A stretch of DNA of 64,000 bases, from contig JANNLG010000171.1 in the NCBI GenBank assembly GCA_031396695.1, forward strand, positions 1 to 64,000, in the 5' to 3' direction. Under the pieces are notes generated by a model that was given only the letters and a program-made list of their open reading frames with translations, ran no database searches and was not told the origin of the DNA. The position numbers and the translations under genes are program-made. The stretch's first letter is position 1. Each line of letters begins with the position of its first letter. This document shows, in pieces, positions 23,178 to 33,594 of this stretch. This DNA comes from VGRW01 sp031396695. Its GTDB lineage: Bacteria; Myxococcota_A; UBA9160; SZUA-336.

Positions 23178-23800
23178 TGCGCGCTTCCGAGCTGCTCGAC
23201 GAGCGCGGCCGCGCGGCGATCGCCGCGGCGGTGCAGGCGGCGGAACGCGCGACCTCGGGTGAGATCGTGCCGGTGATCGTGGAACGCAGCGACGCCTACG
23301 CCGAGCCGCGCTTCGGCGCCGCAGCGCTGGTCGCCTTCGCATCGGGCGCGGTCGCGCTCGCGTTCGCACCGGGGCTCGCGCCCTGGCTCGTGCCGACACA
23401 GCTCGGTGTGTTCGCGGCCGGCGCGTGGCTGTTCGGCCGAGCCGCGCTGCTGCGCCGTCTGGTTCCCGAAGAAGTCGTGAGCCGGCGCGTCGCGCGCGCG
23501 GCCGCGCTCACTTTCCACGAAGCCGGGCTGGTCGAGACGCGCGAGCGGACCGGCATCCTGATCTACGTCTCGCTGCTCGAGCACCGCGTAGTCGTGCTCG
23601 CCGATCGCGGCATCCACGCGCGCGTCGAGCCGGGCACCTGGGACGAAGTCGTCGCGCGCATCGTCACCGGCATCCGCGAGCGCCGCGCCGAAGCCGGCCT
23701 CGCCGACGGCATCCGGCTGTGCGGAGAGATCCTGAGCGAGCGGTTCCCGATCCGCCCCGACGACCGCAACGAGCTACCCGACACACCGCGCGGCGGCTGA
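23177..23800 (+). CDS. TPM-domain membrane protein
   Basis: 207 residues from the ATG at 23177, which overlaps the previous stop (TGATG). It starts with a TPM-like segment (AIAAAVQAAERATSGEIVPVIVERS), passes through two membrane helices (~45-90), and continues with LTFHEAGLVETRERTGILIYVSLLEHRVVVLADRGIH in parts, the conserved TPM core in which the helices are inserted. This second TPM protein is the usual partner of the LemA/YgcG pair. Cotranslation of lemA, the first TPM gene and this one is likely. It converges on fur across ~26 bases. Confidence 0.86.
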   Translation: MRASELLDERGRAAIAAAVQAAERATSGEIVPVIVERSDAYAEPRFGAAALVAFASGAVALAFAPGLAPWLVPTQLGVFAAGAWLFGRAALLRRLVPEEVVSRRVARAAALTFHEAGLVETRERTGILIYVSLLEHRVVVLADRGIHARVEPGTWDEVVARIVTGIRERRAEAGLADGIRLCGEILSERFPIRPDDRNELPDTPRGG

Positions 23801-23826
23801 GCGCACCGGGTGCCGCTGAGTCCCGT

Positions 23827-24282
23827 TCAGACCCTTTGCTTTTTCTGGCACCTCGGGCAGATCCCGTACAGGATGTGCCGGTGCTGGGTGAGCACGTAGC
23901 CGTGCTCGGCGGCGACCTTGCGCTGCTCTTCCTCGATCGTCTCGCGCTCGAACTCGACGATCGCGCCGCAGACCTGACAGATCAGGTGGTCGTGGTGGTG
24001 GCCCTCGCGCTCGTAGAGCGTGACGCCGTCGCGGAAGTGATGCGCGCGAGCGACGCCCGCCTCGCAGAACAGCTTCAGCGCGCGGTAGACGGTGGCGGCG
24101 CCCACGTCCGGGCTCGAGTGCAGGACGGCCTCGTACAGCTCTTCGCTGGTCACGTGACCCTTCGCGTGCAGGAACGCGTCGAGGATCGCGTCGCGCTGCT
24201 TCGTCTGCTTCAGACCGTGGCGCGAGAGATGCTCCGACAGCTTCTCATGGGCGCGCCGGTCGGACTCGACCCCGGATGCCAT
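23827..24282 (-). CDS. fur: ferric uptake regulator Fur
   Basis: 151 residues. A winged-helix domain (LKQTKQRDAILDAFLHAKGHVTSEELYE in parts, then VGAATVYRALKLFCEAGV) precedes the dimerisation domain with metal-site residues EGHHHDHLICQVCG and a C-terminal CPRC; the two C-x-x-C pairs form the structural zinc site. HHHDHLIC is typical of Fur rather than Zur or PerR. It represses iron-uptake genes when Fe(II) is plentiful. A Fur-box-like site is found 2 kb away at the bfd promoter. It lies 12 bases downstream of ptsP on the same strand, so it is probably in that transcript. Confidence 0.93.
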   Translation of the reverse strand: MASGVESDRRAHEKLSEHLSRHGLKQTKQRDAILDAFLHAKGHVTSEELYEAVLHSSPDVGAATVYRALKLFCEAGVARAHHFRDGVTLYEREGHHHDHLICQVCGAIVEFERETIEEEQRKVAAEHGYVLTQHRHILYGICPRCQKKQRV

Positions 24283-24294
24283 CGTCGGGCCACG

Positions 24295-26637
24295 CTATCG
24301 GGGGGCCGAACGCCTGTCAACGCGAATGCCGAGCAAGCGCCGCATCAGCGCGCCGAGATCGGGGTCGGAGAACATGCCGAGTGTCTCGTAGACTCTCGCG
24401 AGGCGATCGCGCACGTCGCTCGAGCGCGGCGCGAGCGCGATCTCGCGCGCGCAGTCCGTCATCGCCGAGGCGTCGGTCCGGCGCACGACCTGGCGCAGCG
24501 CAAGCACCGAGAACGGCGCCATCGAGAGCTCCTCGATTCCCATGCCGATCAAGAGCGGCGCCACGACCGGATTGCCGCCGAGTTCCCCGCACAGCGAGCA
24601 CGGGATGCCGGCCGCGCGCGCCGCATCGACGCTGCGCTGGATCTCGGACAGCACACCGGGATGGAACGGATCGTAGATCCCGGCCACGCGCTCGTTCTCG
24701 CGGTCGGTGGCGAGCGTGTACTGCATCAGATCGTTGGTGCCGATCGAGAAGAAGTCGGAGCGCGCGGCCAGGTGCTGCGCGATCGCGACCGCGGCGGGCG
24801 TCTCGATCATGACACCGAGCGGTGGCATGGCCGCGCCGAGCTCCGCGCAGACCGCCAGCAGGTGCTCGCGCGCCGCCTCGAGCTCGTCCACCGACGCGAT
24901 CATCGGCAGCATGATGCGCAGGTTGCCGGTGCCGTTCGCGCGCACGATCGCGCGCAGCTGTGCGCGAAACAGCTCGGGCCGGTCGAGCAGGATGCGGATC
25001 GCGCGCCAGCCGAGCTGCGGGTTCGCCTCTTCGATCGACTCGCCGGACAGCGCCTTGTCGCCGCCCAGATCGAAGCAGCGGATCACCACCGGGTCGGGGG
25101 CGATCTGCGTCGCCACGCGCAGGTACGCGCGCTGCTGCTCGTCCTCTTCGGGCACGCCGCGCGAGCCGAGCGCGAACACCTCCGTGCGCAACAAGCCGAT
25201 GCCTTCCGCGCCGTAGCGCTTCACCAGATCGACGTCGGAGAGTCCGCCGACGTTGGCCGAGAGGCGGATCTTGCGGCCGTCGCGCGTCTCGCTCGGCAGG
25301 CCGCGCAGCTCGTCGAGCCGTCCGCGCGTCTTGCGATAGCGCCCGGAGATCACCGTGTACTCGGCTCGCTGTGCGCGCGTGGGCGCCGCGATCACCACAC
25401 CCTCGAGCCCGTCGACGATCACCTCGTCTTCGGGTCGCAGCCGCGCCGCGATGCGCGCCACGCCGGAGACGGCCGGGATCTCGAGCGAGCGCGCGAAGAT
25501 CGCGGAGTGACTGGTCGGCCCGCCGTGCTCCGTCACCAGCCCCGCGATCTTCTCGGTTTCGAGCAGCACGAACTCGCTCGGCGCGATCGCCGACGCGACC
25601 ACGATCACGCCGTTGCGCAGCGGCGGATTGTGCAGTCGCACGCCGAGCAGCTCGCCGACCGCGCGCTGCAACACGTCCTCGACGTCGGCGGCGCGCTCGC
25701 GCACGGTCGCGTCGGGCGTCGCGGCGAAAATCGCCGCGTAGCCCTGCATGGTCTCCACCAGCGCGCGCGCGCCGTTGCCGTGCAAATCGACGCCGCGGCG
25801 CAGCTTGGCGCGAAAGCCCTGGTCTTCGAGGATCATGATGTGGGTGGTGAAGACGTCTGCGAGCTCCTCGCCGAAGCGCTCGCCGACGCTCCCGCGCAGG
25901 TCGTTCAGCTGGCGCACGGTTTCGCGCAACGCGCGCTGCACGGCGCGGAACTCCGCCGCAGGCGTGCGCGCCGGCTCGTAGTCGATCGCACCCAGATCGA
26001 GCCGCGGCGCGATCAGGTGCACACGTCCGCGCGCGATGCCCGGTGAATTGCCGTTGCCGCGCAGCACCGTGCCGCGCGCGAGCGGCTCGGGCGCGCTGGC
26101 GGCGAAGCGTCTACCCGGAGCGCTCTCGCGCAGCGCGCGATCGAGCAGCCGCGCGTTGAGCACGATTGAGCCCACCTGCGCCGCGATCATCTCGAGCAGC
26201 TCGAGCTGCTCGGGCGGGAACACGCGCACGCGCGCGGTGCGCGCGGTCAGCACACCGACCGGCTCGCCGCGCACCAGCAGCGGCACCGCCACCAGCGAGC
26301 GGAAGCGCTGCTCGCCCGAGAACGACACGGTCTGCACGCGTGTGTCGAGTCGAACGTCCGGCACCGCGATCGTCTCGCGCTGCTGCAGCGCGCGGCCCGC
26401 GATGCCCTGGCCGAGCCGGATGCGCACGCGCCCGACGGCCTGCGGGTTCAGGCCGCGCGTCGCGCGCAGCACCAACGTCTCGCCGTCCTCTTCGAGCACG
26501 TAGATCGAGCACGCCGAGGCGTGCATCCAGCGCGCGACCAGACGCACGACGTTTTCGAGCGTCTCCGCGAGGTCGTGACTGCGCGTGAGCAGCCGGCCGA
26601 CGTCGCGCAGAAAGTTCGCGGATGCGCCTCGAGGCAT
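24295..26637 (-). CDS. ptsP: GAF-domain phosphoenolpyruvate-protein phosphotransferase (EI-Ntr)
   Basis: 780 residues. An N-terminal GAF domain (~20-165) is followed by the enzyme I domains: the phosphohistidine loop GGPTSHSAIFARS with His near residue 377, LRTEVFALGSRGVPEEDEQ in parts of the TIM barrel, MLPMIASVDEL, MIETPAAV, FSIGTNDLMQYTLATDREN in parts, and the catalytic Cys in SLCGELGG near 683. This is the first phosphotransfer step of the nitrogen-type PTS, passing phosphate from PEP to NPr. No ptsO or ptsN gene is within the window. The GAF domain usually senses nitrogen-status metabolites, which parallels the NtrBC genes at 42190. A strong terminator separates it from the upstream xre gene. 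Confidence 0.93.
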   Translation of the reverse strand: MPRGASANFLRDVGRLLTRSHDLAETLENVVRLVARWMHASACSIYVLEEDGETLVLRATRGLNPQAVGRVRIRLGQGIAGRALQQRETIAVPDVRLDTRVQTVSFSGEQRFRSLVAVPLLVRGEPVGVLTARTARVRVFPPEQLELLEMIAAQVGSIVLNARLLDRALRESAPGRRFAASAPEPLARGTVLRGNGNSPGIARGRVHLIAPRLDLGAIDYEPARTPAAEFRAVQRALRETVRQLNDLRGSVGERFGEELADVFTTHIMILEDQGFRAKLRRGVDLHGNGARALVETMQGYAAIFAATPDATVRERAADVEDVLQRAVGELLGVRLHNPPLRNGVIVVASAIAPSEFVLLETEKIAGLVTEHGGPTSHSAIFARSLEIPAVSGVARIAARLRPEDEVIVDGLEGVVIAAPTRAQRAEYTVISGRYRKTRGRLDELRGLPSETRDGRKIRLSANVGGLSDVDLVKRYGAEGIGLLRTEVFALGSRGVPEEDEQQRAYLRVATQIAPDPVVIRCFDLGGDKALSGESIEEANPQLGWRAIRILLDRPELFRAQLRAIVRANGTGNLRIMLPMIASVDELEAAREHLLAVCAELGAAMPPLGVMIETPAAVAIAQHLAARSDFFSIGTNDLMQYTLATDRENERVAGIYDPFHPGVLSEIQRSVDAARAAGIPCSLCGELGGNPVVAPLLIGMGIEELSMAPFSVLALRQVVRRTDASAMTDCAREIALAPRSSDVRDRLARVYETLGMFSDPDLGALMRRLLGIRVDRRSAPR

Positions 26638-26673
26638 GGCTTTCAGTCTAGCCGCCCCTTCGCTGGCACAAAA

Positions 26674-26713
26674 AAGAGAGACACGGCCCGTTCGCGGGTG
26701 CCGTGTCTCTCTT
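26674..26713 (-). terminator. strong hairpin terminator for the xre gene
   Basis: A perfect 14-bp inverted repeat (AAGAGAGACACGGC with its complement) surrounds a 12-base loop. Read on the minus strand it ends in a run of six U residues (plus-strand A-run at 26670-26675), which makes it a standard intrinsic terminator after the xre gene at 26734. Confidence 0.88.
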
Positions 26714-26733
26714 CTCGAGCTTGAAGCTCCGGC

Positions 26734-26976
26734 TCAGTCGAGGAAGACCTGGTCTTTGTCCTCGAAGCGCATGCCGAGCGCGATCAGGATCTTGCGCTTG
26801 GTGTCCATGCGGCAGTTCATGCCCTTTTCCACGGAGTGGATCGTGCGGAGGGCGACCTTGGCCTTCTTGGCCAGCTGCGCCTGGGTCATGAGCTTGTTTT
26901 CGCGAAGCTCACGCACCCGGTTCCGCTTCCGCGGCTGCTTGTCGTCCATCGATTCTGTGAAGCTCATGTGCTCCAT
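26734..26976 (-). CDS. small Xre-type helix-turn-helix regulator
   Basis: 80 residues; starts at codons 1, 4 or 10 are possible. A basic lead (DDKQPRKRNRVRELR) leads into a lambda-repressor-like helix-turn-helix: NKLMTQAQLAKKAKVALRTIHSVEKG in parts, then TKRKILIALGMRFED. The fold is essentially the whole protein, so it would act as a small DNA-binding regulator, target unknown. Base composition is lower in GC than its neighbours. It is a single-gene unit closed by the strong terminator, with ~200 bases of divergent intergenic DNA upstream. Confidence 0.85.
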   Translation of the reverse strand: MEHMSFTESMDDKQPRKRNRVRELRENKLMTQAQLAKKAKVALRTIHSVEKGMNCRMDTKRKILIALGMRFEDKDQVFLD

Positions 26977-27181
26977 TCCGCGGAGCTCCTCCCGGTCAAG
27001 TAGGGGTGCCCACCCTCATAGGCTCGCCCTTGCGTACTCACCGCATCCGATCGGGCTCGCGTTTCCGGTTCTTTAGCGGCGGCCAGCGTTTACGCGCTCC
27101 GGACTCAAAAGCCGTGCACGTGCGAGAGGCGACCGCGCGGCGGGGATTTGCAAAGGTCTTGCGCGAGCCTGCGCGCGTCGC

Positions 27182-29878
27182 GTGCCGGCATGTGATACGC
27201 AGCTGGACCGCGATTTGGGTGAGAGGGGAGAGGCTCTGGCGCAGCCCGATTCCAAGCCACGGGCCAGCCGCGCGCGGCGGATCTGGCGGCGGCTCGGCTT
27301 GTCCGTGCTGGTGCTCGGCCTCGCGTCGGCGGCCGCACTCACCGCCCTGCTCTACAGCGCCAACACGGAGTTCGTGGCCGGCGCGCTGTCTCGACTGACG
27401 GGAAGGCACGTCGAGATCGGCGCGATCTCGTTCCGGCCCGGGGCGAGCCTCGAGGTCGAGATCGAGCGGCTGCGCATCGAGGACGATTCGGGCCCCGACG
27501 CACCTGCGCTGTTCGAGGTCGAGCACGCGATCGGTCGCCAGGCCTGGCCGCGTCTGCTGGCGGGGCAGCTCCTGCCGCTCGACTGGGTGCTGGAGCGCCC
27601 GGTGCTGCGCCTGCGCGCGCCTGAGGCGGGCTCGACGGACGGCGGATTCGAACTGGCCGCGCTGCCGCGATTGGGCTTGTCCGTCAGCGATGGCGAGCTC
27701 TCCTACCGAGCCAAGTCAGGGGAGCCGTGGGTGCTGAGCGGTCTGCGGCTCGAGACCACGCGCGCGGCCTTTGGCAGCCGCGTCGAGGGCGATGCGACCG
27801 GTCGCGTCGCGCGCGGCTCGAGCGCGCTGGGTGAGCTGGCCGTGCGCTTCGCCGCGGATCGCAGCCACGCCGAAGCGCGCGGCAGCGTGGTCGGGCTCGA
27901 CCTCGCACTGCTGCCGCAGACGGCCGCGAAGGCGCGCGGCAACGCCACGGGAACCTTCGACCTCTCGTACGGCTACGGCGCGGGGTCGATCGCGGGCAAG
28001 CTCGACCTCGATCTCGCCAAGCTCTCGATCGCCGTGCCGACGCTCGAGCGCCCGATCGCGCCGGCGCGCGCCAAGCTCGCGCTCGACGTGGATTGGAAAG
28101 GAGGCGTGCTCGCGCTGGGCTTGCGTCCGCTCGCGCTCGACGACTTGGTCGCCACCGGCACGTTCACGCTCGACACCGACAGCCCGGGCCGGCTGGCGCT
28201 CGACGTGAAGCTCGCGGACTTCGAGCCCGGCCGGCGCGACCGCCTGAACCCGCTGACGCTGCTCGGCATGAAGATCGACACCTGGCGGAAGGTGGCCGCG
28301 CAGATCGAGGCGGGCACGGTCTCCGACACGCACCTGGTGATCGACGTGCCGCGCATCACCGCCGGCGCGCGCCTGTCGTTCGACGCGCCGCTCGCGCCCG
28401 AGGCGTTCCAGCTCGAGCTCACCGCGCGCGACGGCACCTACCGGCCCGATCCCGACACGCGGCTCGAGAACATGAACGGGCGGCTCGCGATTCGCGGCAA
28501 CCTGCTCGAGATCTCCGCGCTGCGCCTGACCGACGAGGGCAGTCCCACGCCCGAGATCAACGTGCGCATCGACGGCCTCGACCGACTCGTGCGCCTGCCT
28601 GACGACGAGGACGAAGTCGTGGGCGGTCCGGGAGCTGAGCTGCTCGGGCTCGAGGCGGCGATCGACGGGCTGGTCGGCGACGACGGGAGTGGCGGCGCCG
28701 AGCCGCCGGCACTCACGTTCAGCGAGCTTGCGCTGCGCTACCCGGCCTTCGTGCTGCCGCTGCGCGACGCCTCGGGCGTGCTGCGCTTTCCCGCGGGCGG
28801 AATTCACACCGAGGGCGCGCGCGGCGTGCTCGGGGGCGCACCAGCGGAGCTCGACGTGACATGGCAGCCGGCCGCCGACCGCGTCGAAGTCGGGATCCGC
28901 TTCCTCGACGAGCTCAGCCGCGGCCAACCGATCACGGGGCCGACCTGGCTCTCGGGGCGGATCGCGCTCGACTCGCTCGACATCGGCGAGCTGCGGCCCA
29001 CGAACGTACTGGCGCGCATCGACGCGGAGGGCACCGACGTGCGCTTCACGGACGTCTCCGCTGCGATCGCGGGCGGCGCGCTCACCGGCTCGGGCCAGGT
29101 GGCGCTCGGCGAGGCCGAGCGCGCGCCGTTCAGCTTCGACCTGGACGTTCGCGACTTCGACGCCGCGCCGGTCGCGACGGCGTTCGAGCTGCCCGAAGCG
29201 AGCGTGGTCGGCCGTGGCAAGGCGGCGGGTCGCGTCGCCGGAACGCTGCGGACCGGCGGCCGCTTCGCGACCGAGGGCGAGCTCGACGTGCACGTGGAGC
29301 TCGTGAAGGGCAGCGTCGCCAAGCTGCCCGGGCTGGTGGCGCTCGCGCGCCTGCCGTCGCTCTCCGGTGTCAGCGGTCTGCTCGGCCGGCCGCTGCCGTA
29401 CGACACGCTCTCGCTCGACTTCAAGCTCGCGAACGGCCAGCTCGGCCTCGCAGACGCGAAGCTGCTCGGCTCGCAGCTGCGCATGCTGGGCTCGGGCGAG
29501 ATGAACTTGAACACGCCGACCAAGGAGTCCGACTTCGTGGTCGCGCTCTTGTTCCTGCAGACGCTCGACTCGGTGATCGGCAGCTTGCCGATCGTGCGCA
29601 ACGTGATCCTGGGCAAGGACAAGAACCTGCTCGCGCTCTACTTCCACATGTACGGACCGCGCGACGACATGTTCGTCACGCCGCTTGCTCCGGAGCGCCT
29701 GCGCGACATCGTCGGCTTCGCGTCGAGCGCGGTGATGAAGGGCGTGCGCACGCTCGGCGGGCTGATCCCCGGCGGCGGCGGCGAAGCGGCTCCGCCGGAT
29801 GCAACCGGCCCTACGGACGAGAACGAGACGACGGACGAGACGGAGCCGACGCCGACGCCCAGCCCGTCGCCGCCCTGA
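27182..29878 (+). CDS. AsmA-family envelope protein
   Basis: About 898 residues. An N-terminal membrane helix (LGLSVLVLGLASAAALTALL, ~38-58) is followed by a long beta-rich periplasmic region, with the AsmA opening TGRHVEIGAISFRPGASLEVEI in parts and a C-terminal AsmA_2-like domain (VVGRGKAAGRVAGTL, then LKLANGQLGLADAKLLGS-like pattern and LPIVRNVILGKDKNLLALYF in parts). AsmA-like proteins are bridge-like proteins linked to lipid movement between membranes and imply an outer membrane. The tail is Thr/Pro/Glu-rich. The start is uncertain: GTG at 27182, TTG at 27215, or a CTG at 27236 that has the best-placed GAGGGGAG ribosome site. The Bat operon follows 27 bases later. Confidence 0.83.
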   Translation: MPACDTQLDRDLGERGEALAQPDSKPRASRARRIWRRLGLSVLVLGLASAAALTALLYSANTEFVAGALSRLTGRHVEIGAISFRPGASLEVEIERLRIEDDSGPDAPALFEVEHAIGRQAWPRLLAGQLLPLDWVLERPVLRLRAPEAGSTDGGFELAALPRLGLSVSDGELSYRAKSGEPWVLSGLRLETTRAAFGSRVEGDATGRVARGSSALGELAVRFAADRSHAEARGSVVGLDLALLPQTAAKARGNATGTFDLSYGYGAGSIAGKLDLDLAKLSIAVPTLERPIAPARAKLALDVDWKGGVLALGLRPLALDDLVATGTFTLDTDSPGRLALDVKLADFEPGRRDRLNPLTLLGMKIDTWRKVAAQIEAGTVSDTHLVIDVPRITAGARLSFDAPLAPEAFQLELTARDGTYRPDPDTRLENMNGRLAIRGNLLEISALRLTDEGSPTPEINVRIDGLDRLVRLPDDEDEVVGGPGAELLGLEAAIDGLVGDDGSGGAEPPALTFSELALRYPAFVLPLRDASGVLRFPAGGIHTEGARGVLGGAPAELDVTWQPAADRVEVGIRFLDELSRGQPITGPTWLSGRIALDSLDIGELRPTNVLARIDAEGTDVRFTDVSAAIAGGALTGSGQVALGEAERAPFSFDLDVRDFDAAPVATAFELPEASVVGRGKAAGRVAGTLRTGGRFATEGELDVHVELVKGSVAKLPGLVALARLPSLSGVSGLLGRPLPYDTLSLDFKLANGQLGLADAKLLGSQLRMLGSGEMNLNTPTKESDFVVALLFLQTLDSVIGSLPIVRNVILGKDKNLLALYFHMYGPRDDMFVTPLAPERLRDIVGFASSAVMKGVRTLGGLIPGGGGEAAPPDATGPTDENETTDETEPTPTPSPSPP

Positions 29879-29905
29879 GGTAGACTCCGCCCCGCGGGTG
29901 ACACT

Positions 29906-30825
<920 letters not shown>

Positions 30826-30829
<4 letters not shown>

Positions 30830-31692
30830 ACCGGGAGCTCCTGCGCTCCGACGCCGCGCGCGCCGCGCGGGCTCTGCGCGTGCGCGCGCGCCGCGACGTG
30901 TCGACGTCGCTGACCGGCGCGTACCGCAGCGCGTTCCGCGGTCAGGGGCTGACGTTCGAAGAGCTGCGCGACTACGTGCCCGGCGACGACGTGCGCTGGC
31001 TGGAGTGGAACGCGACCGCGCGCATCGGCCGGCCGATCGTGAAGCGCATGCGCGAGGAGCGCGACGTGGTGCTCGCGCTGCTGGTCGACCTGTCGCCCTC
31101 GCTCGACTTCGGCTTCGCGGGCGCGACCAAGCTCGAGGCGGTGCGGCGCGCGGCCGCGGCGCTGGCGGCGGCCGCGACCGCGGCGCAGGACCGCGTGGCG
31201 CTGGCCGTATTCTCGCAGCGACTCACCCGCGTGCTGCCGCCCGCCAGCGGCCGCTCCGCGCTCGAGCGCGTGTTCCGCGCGCTCGAAGCGCCGAGCGAGG
31301 GTGAATTCACCGACGCGTCCGGCGCGCTCGGCTGGGCCGCGGAGAAGCTGCCGCGCCATTCGGTGGTCGTGCTGGTCTCGGATTTCCTGTTCCCCGATCC
31401 GGGGCCGGAGCTGCGCCGCTGCGCGAGCAAGCACGACCTGGTCGCGCTGTGCGTGCGCGACCCCGCCGATCGGCCCGCGCGCGGGCTCCCGCCGATCCGC
31501 GTGCGCGACGCAGAACTGCGTCGCGCACGGTGGTGGAGCAGCAGCGCGGCGGCCGAGTCCGCGCTCGGAGCGGCGCTGCCCGAACGGAGCTTGCGCGCGA
31601 TCGGCGCCGACTTCGGCGAGCTGTGGACGGGCACGCGGCTGCTGCCGAGTCTGTTGCGCTTCTTCGAGGAGCGCGCGCGGAGACGGCATTGA
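30826..31692 (+). CDS. DUF58 domain protein (Bat cluster)
   Basis: 288 residues. Unlike the cluster 1 DUF58 protein it has no membrane helices at its N-terminus. The signature is FEELRDYVPGDDVRWLEWNATAR near residue 45, in the standard DUF58 position, followed by a VWA-like domain (VLALLVDLSPSLDFG, where the metal-site serines are partly replaced, then VVLVSDFLFPD). It overlaps both neighbours by 4 bases (ATGA, TTGA), so it is translated in step with MoxR and the lipoprotein. Confidence 0.9.
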
Positions 31693-32576
31693 GGCGGCGT
31701 GATGCACTTGCGTGCTCGGTGCTGCTGGCGCTGGCGCCGCTCGTCGGCGGGTGTCGCGAAGCGGTCACGCTCGAGCCGGGGATCGGCGCGCGCGTCACGC
31801 TCGACCGCAGCGAGGCGCGCGTCGGAGATCCGATCGGCGTCACGGTCGAGATCGAGACGCCGGCCGGCTTCACGCTGCAGACGCCGCCCGCGCCGGGCGA
31901 CGGTCCGTTCGCGTCGGACTCCCTGCGCCTGATCGCGCCGATCTCGACGCCCGCGGGTCTGCGCCACCACTTGCTCTGGGTCGTGCGCGCGCGCGAGGTC
32001 GGCGACCAGTCCCTGCCGTGGCTCGAGATTCCGCTCGTGCGGCCCGACGGCGCGATCCAGCCGCTGCGCGTCGGCGGCGTGCCGCTCGCGGTGCGCTCGG
32101 TGCGCGCGGATCTGCCCGCGCGCGAGGCGGTGTTCGACATCCGCAGCGCGCCGCCGATCGAGCCGACACCGCTCTGGGTATGGGCGCTCTGCGCGGCCGG
32201 GATCGGCCTCGCGGTGCTGGCCTTCCGCGCGCTGCGCCGGCGCGCGAAATCGCTGCAGGCCGCGAGCACCAAGATCAGCGACGCCGGCCGCGCGGCGCTC
32301 GCGGAGCTCGCCGAAGCGGAGCGCGACGGCGATGCGCGCTCGTTCGCGGAGCGCGTGCGCGCGGCGCTGCTCTCGTTCGTGGGCCACGTGTGGAGCGTCG
32401 ACACCGCCAGCGCGACGCCGGCCGAGCTGTCCGGGGCCGTCGATCGCGAGCTCGTGCGCATCCTGCACACGCTCGAGCGGGCGCGCTTCGCGAAGCGGCC
32501 CGCGCTCGCACCGCTCACACCGCTCGCGTCACAGGCGCGAGAGCGGGTCCGCCATGTGGCCAATCTCCGCGGCTAG
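31689..32576 (+). CDS. Bat-operon lipoprotein-like membrane protein
   Basis: 295 residues from a TTG at 31689 overlapping the DUF58 stop (TTGA). A signal peptide ends in a lipobox-like LVGGC near residue 22. The exported half is beta-rich (VTLDRSEARVGDPIGVTVEIETP in parts), like BatD repeats. One membrane helix (PLWVWALCAAGIGLAVLAF, ~160-180) precedes a helical cytoplasmic region. Position and topology match the DUF4381/BatD-like component commonly placed between DUF58 and BatA. No catalytic motif is seen. Confidence 0.75.
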   Translation: MRRRDALACSVLLALAPLVGGCREAVTLEPGIGARVTLDRSEARVGDPIGVTVEIETPAGFTLQTPPAPGDGPFASDSLRLIAPISTPAGLRHHLLWVVRAREVGDQSLPWLEIPLVRPDGAIQPLRVGGVPLAVRSVRADLPAREAVFDIRSAPPIEPTPLWVWALCAAGIGLAVLAFRALRRRAKSLQAASTKISDAGRAALAELAEAERDGDARSFAERVRAALLSFVGHVWSVDTASATPAELSGAVDRELVRILHTLERARFAKRPALAPLTPLASQARERVRHVANLRG

Positions 32577-33594
32577 TGCGCTCGAGTTCGCGGCGCTCGG
32601 CGTCGAGGCGCCGGGTCTGCTGCTCGCCGGGCTCGTGTTGGTGGCGATCGCGCTGCTCGTCGCGCTGGCGCGCGGACCGCGACGCTTGCGCGTGCCGAGT
32701 GCCGGTCGCGACGCGGCCTCGTCGCGCGCGCGGCCGGATCTCGCGTTCCTCGTCTCGGTCGCGCTGCGCTGCGCGGCGCTCGGGCTGCTCGTGCTGACCG
32801 CCGCGCGTCCGGTCGGGCTCGTGCCGGAGAACCCCGCGGCCGGCTCGGGTGTGGATCTGGTGATCGCACTCGACGCGTCGGGCAGCATGCTCGCGCTCGA
32901 CGGCCAGCTCGACGGCCGCCAGGTCACGCGACTCGAGCTCGCCAAGTCGGCGGTGTCGGACTTCGTGCACGCGCGCAGCGGCGACCGCATCGGACTGGTC
33001 GCGTTCGGCGAGCACGCCTTCACGCTTTGTCCGCTGACGGTCGACCATCGCCTGGTGCAGGAGTCGCTCGCGCGCGTCGAGGCGGGCCTGGTCGGCGACG
33101 CAACCGCGGTCGGCGAGGCGATCGGGCTCGGCACGCAGCGGCTCTCGATCTCGGGCGGACCCGAGGACGGACAGCGCATCCTGGTGCTGGTCACCGACGG
33201 TCGCCACAACTCGGGCAAGCTCGCGCCGCAGACCGCGGCCGAGCTCGCGAAGCGCGCGGGCGTGCGCATCCACGCGGTCGGCGTCGGAACTTCCGGGCTC
33301 GTGCCGTTCGCGCAGCCGGGCGCGGGTGCGCCAATGCGCTTCGAGCGCGTGGATCTCGACCGGGACACACTTCAGAGTGTCGCCGCGAGCACCGGCGGAC
33401 ATTTCTTCCACGCGCGTCGACCCGAGGATCTGGGCGGAGTGGCCGCGGCGATCGACCGGCTCGAGGCGCGTCCGCGCGCGAGCGAGCCGCGCTACCGCCA
33501 CGCCTCGCTCGCGCCGCTCTCGCTGTCGCTCGCGCTCGGCTTGCTGCTGCTCGAAGCCGCGCTCGCGCACGGGCTGCTGCGGCGGCTGCCGTGA
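32554..33594 (+). CDS. batA: BatA-like VWA domain membrane protein
   Basis: 346 residues from the ATG at 32554, overlapping the previous gene by 23 bases. Two N-terminal membrane helices (~20-38 and ~65-85) are followed by a von Willebrand A domain with a complete metal-ion site: DASGSM near residue 110, a Thr in VGDATAVGEAIG, and LVTDGRHNSG. A C-terminal membrane helix closes the chain. In Bacteroides, Bat proteins were linked to oxygen tolerance, though that role is debated. The domain order and neighbours fit BatA. Confidence 0.88.
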   Translation: MWPISAASALEFAALGVEAPGLLLAGLVLVAIALLVALARGPRRLRVPSAGRDAASSRARPDLAFLVSVALRCAALGLLVLTAARPVGLVPENPAAGSGVDLVIALDASGSMLALDGQLDGRQVTRLELAKSAVSDFVHARSGDRIGLVAFGEHAFTLCPLTVDHRLVQESLARVEAGLVGDATAVGEAIGLGTQRLSISGGPEDGQRILVLVTDGRHNSGKLAPQTAAELAKRAGVRIHAVGVGTSGLVPFAQPGAGAPMRFERVDLDRDTLQSVAASTGGHFFHARRPEDLGGVAAAIDRLEARPRASEPRYRHASLAPLSLSLALGLLLLEAALAHGLLRRLP

